Source of the DNA: Leptodactylus fallax
Taxonomy: Eukaryota > Chordata > Amphibia > Anura > Leptodactylidae
Direction of reading: 5' to 3'
Assembly (NCBI GenBank): GCA_947044405.1
Contig: CAMRHE010000018.1
Location: forward strand, 4,464,001 to 4,528,000
DNA: 64,000 bases
In this document: positions 12,354 to 22,886 of the stretch, piece by piece
Position numbering within the stretch: position 1 is the stretch's first letter
How the letters are laid out: each line of letters starts with the position of its first letter
Translations under genes and position numbers: made by a program
Notes under the pieces: generated by a model
The model's database searches: none
What the model was told of the DNA's origin: nothing
The model's input: the letters and a program-made list of their open reading frames with translations, nothing else

Positions 12354-13380
12354 ATACAATCTATATAATATAAATTGGACTAAACCTATCAGTGGTGTAT
12401 GTGGCATAATACTTTTGTTGCAGATTAGACTTTTTTTTACTTATGCAATCTCATGACTGGTGTACTTTTACAAAAAAAAGTTTTACCTATTAAATAGCAT
12501 GTATATAATAATTTGATGTACTTTTCAACACTTTTTTGCCACATAACTTTTTTGTGCTTTTTAAAATGCTTTTTTAAACTTTTTACACTTTTGAATCGTT
12601 TTACCAAACCACAATGTGGTCCCTATTTACTGCCATAATTGGCTGCTCCCTCTAGCCAATCACAACAGTTTTTACCTGTAAAATGGGCAAGCTTATTATC
12701 TGAATCTTCCAGCACTTCACATGCGCTTACATGTTTTTTTGATTTATGATGTCTCAGGTAAGAGTTTTGTCATTTGAAAATATGTCACATACTCTCAATT
12801 TTGTGATGTTTCTGCAAAAAAATTGGCACATCTCATTTTAGACACATTCACTATGCATCCCCATCTTTCCTGTTTTTAGAATAAATTTGTGGGCATTAGA
12901 AGTGTTTCTCTATATTTGTTCACATTCATGAGGTTAAAATCCATGATTCTGGTGCAAAAATGGTGCAGAATAGACCAAGTGTTGACCTAAAGTTTTTGGT
13001 GACCAGATTTTTAGTGCATATAGACAGATTGTTTTGGAGCATGTGGCCAACAATAAACATAGGTGATATAAACTACTCTACTACTCTACTAGACAGTTTA
13101 CTGGTAAATCTTAATCTTTAAACTAAACAGGATTAGTGAATCTGGGCTGTTGTAGGCAGAGCGACCAAGAGACTCAATTGCCTTTTAGTCACCTGATTTT
13201 GCTGAATGTAAATTATAAATCTAGCATTCTATTCACCCATGCATACTAATGGTGTACAAGTCAATTCAGTCAAGCTCATTTGTGTTTAACAATTAACATA
13301 CTGTACAGCTGTGTAAAGAAAATAGAATCATATAGACACTGGCCACTAGCTGATACAGCTGAGAATATAGATGAAAACTA
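12354..13380. other. No gene seen
   Basis: AT-rich sequence with no long frame. It carries words such as GGTGTACTTTTAC and TTTTTTGCCAC typical of decayed non-autonomous elements, but no definable ends. Confidence 0.4.
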
Positions 13381-14573
13381 CCGTATTTTTCGGACTATAA
13401 GACGCACCAGACAATAAGAAACACCTAGGTTTTAGAGGAGGAAAATAGGAAAAAAAAAATTATGGGGGGATCTGCTGCTGACATTGTTATGGCTGAGATC
13501 TGCTGCTAGAGGGCCACAGGTTGTGCAGCACTCTTGTATGCGGACAGCAGTGTTGCACAACCTGTGTGGCGCTGCAGCTGTTGCCAAACTACAGCTCCCA
13601 TCATCCAAACCTGTCCAAGCATGATGGTAGTTGTAATTTTGCGACAGGTGCAAGGCCACATTGACAGGTGGCCCTGCAGTGGAATTTGCCTATGTTAATG
13701 TGGGACACACCAGTCATGTGATGGAGGCACATATGGGCAGCGCAGGCTTTCTTCTCCTAATGTACCTGCACCGCCTGGCCACCACACAGTACAATATGCT
13801 CCCCACAGTAGCCCCCACACAGTACAATATGCTCCCCCACAGTGGTCCCCACACTATACAATATGCTTCCCATAGTGGACCCTACACAGTACAATATGCT
13901 CCCCACAGTGGCCCCCACACAATACAATATGCTTCCCATAGTGGACCCCATTCAGTACAATATGCTCCCCACAGTGGCCCCCACAGAGTACAATATGCTT
14001 CCCATAGTGGCCTCCACACAGTAAAGTATGCTCCCCACAGCCCGGAAGCCCAGGAGAAGTGATTAAAAATAACAAACACTTATACTCATCTTTCCTGGGC
14101 ATCCTTGCTCCATCCGTTTCTCTTCTCCATCTTCTTTGGGCCTCTTCTGCCAGTAGCGTGTCCTAGACGTCACTGCTAGGGCCTGTTATTGGGCCTCTGC
14201 GGTCAGGTGGGACGCGATGACGTCATTACACTGGCGCATGACCTCAATCACAGGCCTGGAAGAGCCCTGAACAGAATCCAGGGGATCGTCAGAAGCCCAG
14301 GAGAGGTGAGTATAAATGTTTGTTATTTTTACTTACCTCCCCTGGCAAACTATGTGTATAGCAATCGGGGAACCAGTCTTTCCCCGATCGTTATCATGGT
14401 GCTGTGGGGCCCCGACCATCTCCAGCTGGCCGTGGGTCCTGTACCACTCCGGGTGACCCTGCTCCACCGTCGCTACCCCCCTCCACCCACTACATTCAGA
14501 CTATAAGACGTACCCCCATTTTCCTCCCAAATTTGGGGGAAAAAAAGGGCATCTTATAGTCTGAAAAATATTG
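13381..14573. mobile_element. Inverted-repeat element with CGGACTATAAGACG ends
   Basis: The left end reads CCGTATTTTTCGGACTATAA and the right end is its imperfect complement (GCATCTTATAGTCTGAAAAATA). Inside are a GC-rich part and an eight-copy minisatellite. I could not find a clean target duplication, so the superfamily is unassigned. No transposase is encoded. Confidence 0.6.
13788..14038. repeat. 31-bp minisatellite with two alternating unit types
   Basis: About eight units with core ACACAGTACAATATGCT. Two variants largely alternate (one with CCCCACAGTGGCC, one with TCCCATAGTGGAC), giving a 62-bp higher-order period. The frames called on both strands are products of this repeat. Confidence 0.9.
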
Positions 14574-15051
14574 CATACAGTAGGGGTATTTGGAGCCCAA
14601 AGCCTTCAAGGTTTTACCATGGTAAATTAAACAAAATGTAATTGTCAATAATATCACATTAATGATATTATTGTATATAATGTTTATAAGTCATAGCTTA
14701 CCTGGAATGAATGTAAATTTCTTTATCTGACTATTCAGTTCTAGAAACTTTAAAATGTCATATACTGAATGCTATTCTTCAAAACTATAAGTATCCTCTT
14801 CGTTAGTTCATTAAAGGAGTTGTCCAAGATTTTATTTAGGCTAGGCCATAAATATCTGATCGGAAGGGCCAAAAGCCAACCCCAACATGGATTAGGTGTT
14901 TAGGGCTGAATTTGATCCCTGTGCTACAAAGTGCACCGAAGTGGAAGCTGTAGCCTCTATACATTGTATAGTGGCTTGGTGGTGTTGCTGCATGCAGTTC
15001 AACTCCCATTGAGCTTCTAGCTCCGTACAAGTATAGTATGAGGATCAGATA
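14574..15051. other. No gene seen
   Basis: AT-rich, with a probable decayed repeat from about 14811 (AAAGGAGTTGTCCAAGATTT). No frame with a recognisable product. Confidence 0.4.
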
Positions 15052-16615
15052 TAATAATAATAATAATAAATTTTATTTATATAGTGCCAACATATTCCGC
15101 AGTACTGTACAATTTGTAGGGTTCAAGTACTGACAAAAAAGATACATTACAAAGAAATATTCAATTCACACACTGGGACTGAGGGCCCTGCTCGCAAGAG
15201 CTTACAATCTATGAGGTAGAGGGGGTGACACAGGAGGTAGCAGGGGCGGCAACAGACGTAGTATTGCTTGTACAATGGTTAGACAATTCTGTAATAGAGG
15301 TTACTATCATTACACATATATAAAGCTGTATGAGCCGTCATCAGTTGTGTCCTTTAACGTGCAGATGGTGCCTGAACAAATAAAGTTAGTCTGATACGGC
15401 ATCATATTCTATGAGGTAATGCGGGAGCGTGAACAGAGGAGGGTATGTTTTAGGGATTCTAACTACAGAAGGGTTTACATTAGGAGTTGTGATAGGCCTG
15501 TCTGAAAAGATATGTCTTTAGTTTACGCTTGAAGCTGTGGAAATTGGGGGTTAATCTAATAGTCCGGGATAGAGCATTCCAGAGAAGTGGTGCAACTCGG
15601 GAGAAGTCTTGTACACAAGCGTGGGAGGTTCTGATAATAGGGGATGTTAGTCTTAGGTCATTGAGTGAACGGAGAGTATGGGTTGGGCAATAGACAAAGA
15701 TGAGGGTGAAAATGTAGGGAGGTACAGCATTATGGAAAGCCTTGTGAATGAGGGTGATAAGTTTATATTGTATTCTGTATTGAATAGGCAGCCAATGTAG
15801 TGACCGGCACAGACCGGAGGCATCGCTATAGCGTCTACACTGATAGATGAGCCTGGCCGCCGCATTCAGAATAGATTGTAGAGGGGAGAGTTTAGTAAGG
15901 GGAAGACCGATTAGTAAGGAGTTACAGTAGTCAAGGCAAGAGTGAATCAGGGCATCAATAAGTGTCTTTAGTGTATTTGTGGTAAGGAAAGGGCAGATTC
16001 TGGAGATGTTTTTGAGGTGGAGATGACATGAGCATGCGAGTGATTGGATATGGGGGGTGAAGGAAAGGTCTGAGTCAAACAAAACCCCGAGGCAGCGGGC
16101 ATACTGCCTAGGAGTTATGGTAAGGCCAGAGACTGCAATGGAGATATCAGGGACAGATCTATTAGATGGTGGAAACAGCAGTAGTTCAGTCTTTGAGAGA
16201 TTCAGTTTCAGATAAAGCGAAGACATGATATTTGAGACAGCAGAGAGGCAGTCACTGGTGTTCTGTAATAGTGCAGGGGTGATGTCACGAGATGACGTAT
16301 ATAATTGGGTGTCATCAGCATAAAGATGGTACCGGAAGCTAAATCTAGTGATGGTTTGTCCAATGGGGGGCTGTGTAAAGGGAGAAGAGCAGGGGACCTA
16401 GGACCGAGCCCTGAGGAACCCCAACGGCAAGGGGAAGAGGGGAAGAAACAGAGCCCGCAAATGATACACAGAAAGTGCAGTCAGAGAGATAAGAGAAGAA
16501 CCAGGAGAGAGCAGTGTCTGTGAGGCCGACAGAACGGAGCATAGTGAGGAGGAGTTGATGGTCAACAGTGTCAAATGCTGCTGAGAGATCTAGAAGAATA
16601 AGAAGATATATATAG
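15052..16615 (-). mobile_element. 5'-truncated L2/CR1-type LINE
   Basis: Minus-strand non-LTR retrotransposon fragment: the last third of the reverse transcriptase frame, a 3' UTR and a terminal trinucleotide tail seen on the plus strand as ATAATAATAATAATAAA at 15053. Microsatellite tails instead of poly-A are usual for L2/CR1 elements. The 5' part is missing beyond about 16615. Related tails lie at 21808-22666 (minus) and 41799-41962 (plus). Confidence 0.8.
15480..16542 (-). pseudogene. LINE reverse transcriptase, C-terminal part, frameshifted
   Basis: Encodes the end of the palm and the thumb/C-terminal region of an L2/CR1-like reverse transcriptase, which would copy LINE RNA at the genomic target. 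Visible motifs are [16 protein letters not shown] (16400-16450), the YADD catalytic box (around 16311-16322, YADDTQLY), LNLSKTELLLFP and LDYCNSLLIGLP; the frame ends at 15480. A single extra C in a C-run near 16365 shifts the frame between the PQGS and YADD segments; otherwise the frame is continuous over about 350 codons. Fingers and endonuclease are absent through 5' truncation, so it is not functional. Confidence 0.85.
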
Positions 16616-18184
16616 CCATGAACAGCTGCCCCAAGCGGGAGCCAGCTGTAGGCCCCCAGAAATCAGATATTTATGGCTTATGTTAAGGATAGACCATACA
16701 AAAATCCTGGGCAACTCCTTTTAAGTATATTTTTGATAACTGTGCTGACTCAAATGATTTCATCATCTTACTCTTTTTACTGTTTTTTTATCATCTCGTG
16801 CTACATTTTCTTGTGGTTCCATAGTCATGCACTTTTTAGCACGAAAGCACTGTAACAAAAACAACAGACCTTTAGCTAACATTTGGTTTGTAGTTAGAGT
16901 TAGTAATAAAGACAAGCTTTTCTCTATAAAATAGTAATGGATGTCTAGAGGAAATATGTTGAAAAAATGTCCAATGTGAATGTGCAATGTGCGAGTGTCT
17001 TCATAATGATTGTAATGTTTAATTATAGTTTATGCATAGTTCTAGAAAATAATCAACAAACATTTCAATGGGATTTCTCATTAAGATAAATTCTTTAAAG
17101 GGAGTCTATCATTGAGAATTTCAATTTTTAGCTAAGGCTATATTCATGTAGCCCTTATAAAGGCTATTGTAGGCATACCTTTTATTTCCTGACTCTTGCC
17201 AGCGTTTTTCAGAAAAAGCCTTTTTCTTGATATGTAAATTAGCTTCCACGGAGCACAGGGGGCCTTCCCGAGCACCCGCTGCATCATCACCCTCTCCTTG
17301 CATCGCTGTCCCCTTCTTCCTTCTTGTTAACACCTCCTCTTCTTTGCTTCGTTCTCCCGTCGGTGTTAATGAAATCTCGCACAATGCTCCATAGAGTGGT
17401 AAATTTTTTGACTCCCAACAGGTAATTAGACAGATCCCTAGATTAATTTATTCGTTGTTGCTACCAGATGACTTTTACAATGTGCTTCTCAAGGTCGATA
17501 TATGGCCTATTTGATAAAACTTTCTATTCTTCCATGCATTATCAAATTATTAACTTTGTAAAATGATTTCCCACCTTTCAAAAATTACAATTATTGTTGT
17601 CAACAGTTGTGGGCCAGGTAGAGGATCCACTGTTTGATAGGTCATCCTAAGGACATTTCTTCAGAGGTAAGTGTTCTTTTTACTAGCAGAAGGCCTCATA
17701 ACAATAATAATCTTGACCATCATGCTGGTCTTTTTGTCTGCTAATACTGCAGTGTCTTTGGAACATAGTACAGGTTGGCCCTTATCCATCATACTCTTTT
17801 ACAGTCACAGTGGCTACTTCTATGGTGCGTACCTTTGATCTATGCCTTTTTTAGGCATGAGATTTGATTTTGCCCTGGGTAAAGTCAAGCTTAGACTCTG
17901 ATAGTAGAAATAAGAAAAATGCACAATGGTACACAAATCTGTCAAGTGGCCATTCAAAGTGACACCAAATAGAGGTTAAAAAAAAAAAAAAAAAAAACAG
18001 TAGTCATAGTCATGAATTGCATATATAACAAGATTTAATTATAAAACTAGTGTTCTGTCAAAAAAAATAACTCCAAAAATAGAAAATCTCTTTAAGTGGT
18101 TTATATCTTTCATCATCTTTTCTACCATTAAGTACTATTACTATTTGGTAATTATGATACTGCTTATTTCAAGTGTGAGCTTTT
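16616..18184. other. No gene seen
   Basis: AT-rich sequence with poly-A runs (17979-17997). Around 17096-17400 a GGGAGTCTATCATTG start suggests another non-autonomous repeat of unclear extent. No supported frame. Confidence 0.4.
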
Positions 18185-18459
18185 TGGCCCAGATTTACAA
18201 TTTTCTGGCGTACAAGGCATAAAAAATGGCAAGAAGGGGGAGTGGTGAAGGTAAGCAAGGGACAGGGCCATCCTCATGGCTTGACCATTATTTATGCCAG
18301 AAATCTGGCGTACATTTCTCCACACTCACACACCCAGAGGAGAGCGTGCATCATTTATGAGATGGGTGCACACTGTCATATATGAAGCACACCCTCCGCC
18401 AGCTCTGTGGCCATGAGGACTGGCATGACTAACACTAGTCCTCATAAATCTGCCCCATT
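18185..18459. mobile_element. MITE with TGGCCCAGATTTA ends
   Basis: The left end (TTGGCCCAGATTTAC) and the right end (ATAAATCTGCCCCA) are inverted copies enclosing about 275 bp without coding capacity. Internal sequence is also palindromic (TTTCTGGCGTAC and AAATCTGGCGTACAT). The superfamily was not determined. Confidence 0.5.
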
Positions 18460-20167
18460 GACTTTATGTCGAATTTGGAGATCTGCTTCTGCACAATACT
18501 GTAAAACTTCAGCTTATCCCCTCACATAACATAAATTTCCAAGGTCTTTCCCTGGAAATATCTATATAAACTCAAAGCAGATGCAAAAAGATCATGTTGG
18601 ACATATGGTCTATTTAATGGTACAGTCATAACCAGCAACAGATATTTTTTCTATATTCCCAGTTTCCATTTATTATGTGATAGGTTTAAAAATAAATATT
18701 TGGCTAATGAAGAAATTCTAATTTTTATTGCACTTCCAGCCACAACAATTATACATGTTTGAAGAGTAGTATCTGGAGTTAGACAATTGTCCAAAAAGAC
18801 AATAGATGAACATTGAGTCCAGATGCATTAGTACATAGCCTCTATGGAACATTTCGCAATGTTGTACTCATTGTGTTAGCTCTCCGTGCATTCTATAACT
18901 CATGATGTGTGGACTTTCTCATGCTGCCAAACTGCCTGAAAATCATGATTACTTTGTCAAAGGTCTGGTGATTTATTTTTTCAGTTTTAAACAGTAGAAT
19001 AGACGCAGACTACCATATAACAGTGTGAGATACTTCCAGGTCCTTAGGGATCATCTGACACTGTGTAATGAAAAAGTTATTTGAATATTAATTGTGAATC
19101 ATAATAGCCTCCTGGGGATAATGCAATAGAGCTAACAGTGTGTTTTGTATGGGTCATATGTGCTGTTTATTAAAGACATCTGTTAAGGGACCTATGGTCA
19201 GGAAGGAACTTGCAAAAAGCTATATTCTGAAGCTCTCTAATGTAACTATTGTAGAAACCACCAGGAAAATATAGTAAATGCATTGAAAAAAATGCTTTAG
19301 TATAAAGATTTATTTAAGATAGAGTGTGATGTTTGAGCATGAGCTGCATAATTTAGAACACTATACTTATAATGTTCTAAAATAAACATATGCACAATGG
19401 CCCTCATGCATAACTAGGCCTCAAGCAAACAACAATGAAAACAGCCGTGTGGCGCACATTTTTTTAACAGCCATAACACAGCCATTTTCCGAACAATGAA
19501 ACAGTGAAAAATGTCCATCAAAGAATAGGACATGTCCTATTTTTGGGTGTTTCACGGCCTGATGGACCCAAGCCAGTGGGTCCATTTTTAATAACCACTA
19601 AAACAGATTTGCATCGAAGTAACAGAAAAAATTGATCAGTGGGTTTGGAAAAAAATACCATTAACTACATGTATGTACAGTAATTCAAAAAACCCTTGCA
19701 CTTTTAAACAAAATCTTATTAATTTGCTGGGAGAGTAGAAAACAAATTTTTACACTGCATTTCCCCACACGCACACATGCTGAGTTTCCACAATATTTGA
19801 CCCAAAAACCTGGAATTTCCTGCACTGTCCTCCGAAAAATCTGATACATCTATAATTTTTTAAAGGGTTTTCTGGGCAAAAAATATTGCTGTCCTATTCT
19901 AAAGCTAGGTAATCAATATCAGATGTATTGATACCAGGGTATTGCAAATCAGATCCTGTTCACTTGAATGGGAGCTAAGCCGCAGTAACCTGCTTTGGAT
20001 ACTACACAGAGAACAGCACTCTCTGCTTCCTGCTCTATTCTCTGTATGCCAGCTGCTCACAACAGATGATTGGTGGGAGTGTCTTCTGCCAGACTCTCAC
20101 CATTATGATATTGATGATCTATCCTTCAGTTAGGTCAGCAATATTTAAAGCCTGGAAATCTTATTTC
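18460..20167. other. No gene seen; decayed repeat near 19865-20140
   Basis: Mostly AT-rich. The part 19900-20140 (AGCTAGGTAATCAATATCAG to GATATTGATGATCTATCCT) is foldback-like and looks like a non-autonomous repeat. The frame 19942-20133 falls within it and is not a gene. Confidence 0.4.
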
Positions 20168-20361
20168 AGCTGAGGCCCCATGTTGCGGAAATGCAGCTTT
20201 TTTTTGTTGCAGATTGCGCTACGATTTTTTGAACCAAAGCCAAGAATGTCTACAAAGGTAATGGGAAATATCTAGGAAGCTCTTATACTTCTTCCTTCTG
20301 CTCAATCCACTCCTGGTTTTGGCTTAAAAACACTGTCATTCCTCAACATGTGGCCTTAGCC
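20168..20361. mobile_element. MITE of the GAGGCCCCA family
   Basis: Starts GCTGAGGCCCCATGTTGCGG and ends CAACATGTGGCCTTAGCC, followed by TTA. It matches the better preserved copy at 60201-60419 (shared AAGCTCTTATACTTCT). Probably a Harbinger-type MITE. Confidence 0.6.
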
Positions 20362-21179
20362 TTAAGCTGAAGATTTTATGCAGGTCACTATGATTAAAAA
20401 TATTATTTTATAGTTTCTAGTAAATGCTACTAATGTCACTATAATAGTATAGTATTTAGACATATATGACTTTTAAACTTTTTAAACTTTTTGTTTTTCA
20501 GTGTGTTCATAGAGTGTTGTCTGCTGTTCATTTTTTGGATAAATTGGGGAAAATGTGCCAGAACACTGGTGTAATTTGCGCCTAAAAAAGTCTAACATGC
20601 CTTATGCCACACTTTTATGTGTTTTAGATATTTTTTAGACACATTTAAGGCATGCATGAAAAGGCACATGGGAGAGTTACAATACCATGTGCCAAAATTT
20701 TGCCGCAGATTTTGTCCTAACTAGGGATGAGCGAATTTCTCAAAGGTTCAATTCTGCACTTCTATTCGAAGTTCCAAAAAAATTTGTTTCGATCCGAATT
20801 ACTTCGCAGCGAATATTGCTAAAAAACACCTAATTCCTAGCTTCAGAGAGCCTGTATAGTGGAGTATAACACTGTGCCTTGCAATAACACGCATAGGGAG
20901 CCTACTGTGGTAGTCAAACAATACTGTGAGTCAGAATGACATCCACATGACATGCGTCGCTCTTAGAATCGATGCACACTTCACTTATTTGGACAGTTAC
21001 GGGGCCAAAACTGTCCAACTAACTCAAGTGTGAACCCAGCCTTACAGGTCCATGTTAGTGCCAGGTAGAAAGAACCGTGCAGAGGCCCAACATCCTACTG
21101 TAGAGTGAAAGAGCACACTCTTTTTACACCCTTGTTTGCAGATTGCACATAGATGTCTACAGAGTGGCAAGGCGACATA

Positions 21180-21500
21180 ATGTGGAGTTGGCAGCAGCAT
21201 GAGGATACCATACAGTGACCCAGTGGCAGCGGCATTAGGAGGACATACAGTGGCCCAGCAGTGGCAGCGGCATGAGGAGGACATACAGTGACCCAGTGGC
21301 AGAGGTGAAGGTAGTAGCAGCCTTAGGAGGGCATACAGTGACCCAGTGGCAGCGGCATGAGGAGGACATACAGTGACCCAGTGGCAGAGGTGGAGGTAGT
21401 AGCAGCCTTAGGAGGGCATACAGTGACCCAGTGGCAGTGGCATGAGGAGTACACAGTGACCCAGTGGAAGCGGCATGAAGAGGACATACAGTGACCCAGT
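21180..21500. repeat. Minisatellite within hAT
   Basis: Tandem variants of a unit of about 36 bp, core GGCATGAGGAGGACATACAG then TGACCCAGTGGCAG. Some units carry a longer insert (GAGGTGGAGGTAGTAGCAGCC). The minus-strand frames here are read-through of this repeat. Confidence 0.85.
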
Positions 21501-21506
21501 TCCTCC

Positions 21507-21594
21507 CCTGTGTGACTTTGTTCGCCCAGGCAAACGAGATGTAGAACAGTGTGACACCATTGTGCCCTACACATGTGGTATGCTGGAGGAGCAT
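21507..21594 (-). repeat. Inverted copy of a transposase-region segment
   Basis: About 88 bp reading as the reverse complement of 23741-23828 with roughly 90 percent identity by eye (shared words include CCAGCATACCACATGTG and GCCTGGGCGAAC). The two copies point at each other across 2.1 kb inside the hAT element. Confidence 0.75.
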
Positions 21595-21807
21595 ACACCT
21601 TATTTAAAGGTGTTTATTATTCATCCAAAGTCACATCAGACACCCCAGCCAAGAGTCGGTGGGTTCGTCAGACACAACCCTTAGTTGGCATTAGCTGGCA
21701 GCAGGTCCTGTGCCCTCACCTCTCCTCTACTTGCCTCTGTCCTATTCTGTTACCTCAGCTAGAGAAGTACTCTATGCTGTGGGCTCAGATCCACTGTACA
21801 GTGAGGA

Positions 21808-22666
21808 GGAGGTATTATTATTTTTATTTATTATTATTGTTTATTTATATATCACCATTAATTCCATGGTGCTTTGCATTTGAGGATTTACATACAGTAC
21901 ACATGATATAAAAAAACAGATAATACTAACAGTGACCAACTGGCACGGTGGGATACAGGGCCCTGCCGCAAGGGCTTACAATCTATGAGGGAAGATGGAT
22001 AGAGACAGAAGGTGGGGGTAGAGGCTGTTCAGGTGGTGGTATGGAGACAGTAGTGTTATTGGGGGTTGTAGGCCTTCCTGAATAGGTGAGTCTTCAGGGC
22101 CTTCTTGAAGCTTGTGATTGTGGGGGTCAGTCTTATGTGTCTTGGTAATGAGTTCCAGAGTATGGGAGATGCACGGGAGAAGTCTTGGAGACGGTTGTGT
22201 GAAGAGTGGATAAGAGCAGAGTGGAGTAGGAGGTCTTTGGAGGATCGGAGGTTACATGTGGGCAGGTAGCGGGAGATTAGGTCAGAGATATATGGTGGGG
22301 ACAGGTTGTGGATGGCTTTGTATGTCAGCGTTATTAATTTGAACTCTATTCGCTGGGCAATGGGTAGCCAGTGAAGGGATTGGCAGAGGGGATCGGCCGA
22401 TGAAGAACAAGGGGAGAAGTGTATTAAGCAAGCGGCTCAATTTAAAGTGGACTGGCGGGGGGCGAGAGTATTTGCTGGGAGGCCATGGAGAAGGGTGTTA
22501 CAGTAGTCTAAGCGGGAGATTATGAGGGTGTGGACTAGCATCTTTGTAGGAAGCAGCGGATTCGATGGATGTTCTTGAGTTGGAGGCAGCAGGAGGTGTT
22601 GAGGTTTTGGATGTGTGGCTTGAAGGATAGGTCAGAGTCCAAGGTTATCCCAAGGCAGCGGACCAA
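21808..22666 (-). mobile_element. L2/CR1-like LINE 3' end, decayed
   Basis: The plus strand starts with TATTATTATTTTTATTTATT (the tail of a minus-strand LINE), followed by GGGCTTACAATCTATGAGGG, which recurs in the LINE at 15052. Read on the minus strand, the remainder resembles the LINE C-terminal region (LGITLDSDLSFKPHIQNL-like and RLQDFSRASPILWNSL-like segments) but stops and shifts break it. It lies inside the hAT element and is probably a 5'-truncated insertion. Confidence 0.65.
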
Positions 22667-22886
22667 TGGGACAGTCAGCAGTTACTGCTCAGCTAAGATC
22701 TGGAGGAGACATCCGCTGCTTCCTCCGGTAGGCGGGCAAGTAGTGATGAGGAGAGTGGCATGGGAGCTGGTGTTGAGGAGGACATCAGTGAACTGCAGAT
22801 TGTAGTGTATGACGATATAGCCTACCTGCCTGGAAAGGAGTGGTGCAGGGGTTCACGAAGGCAGTGGCGGTAGCAGTCAGCCCGGA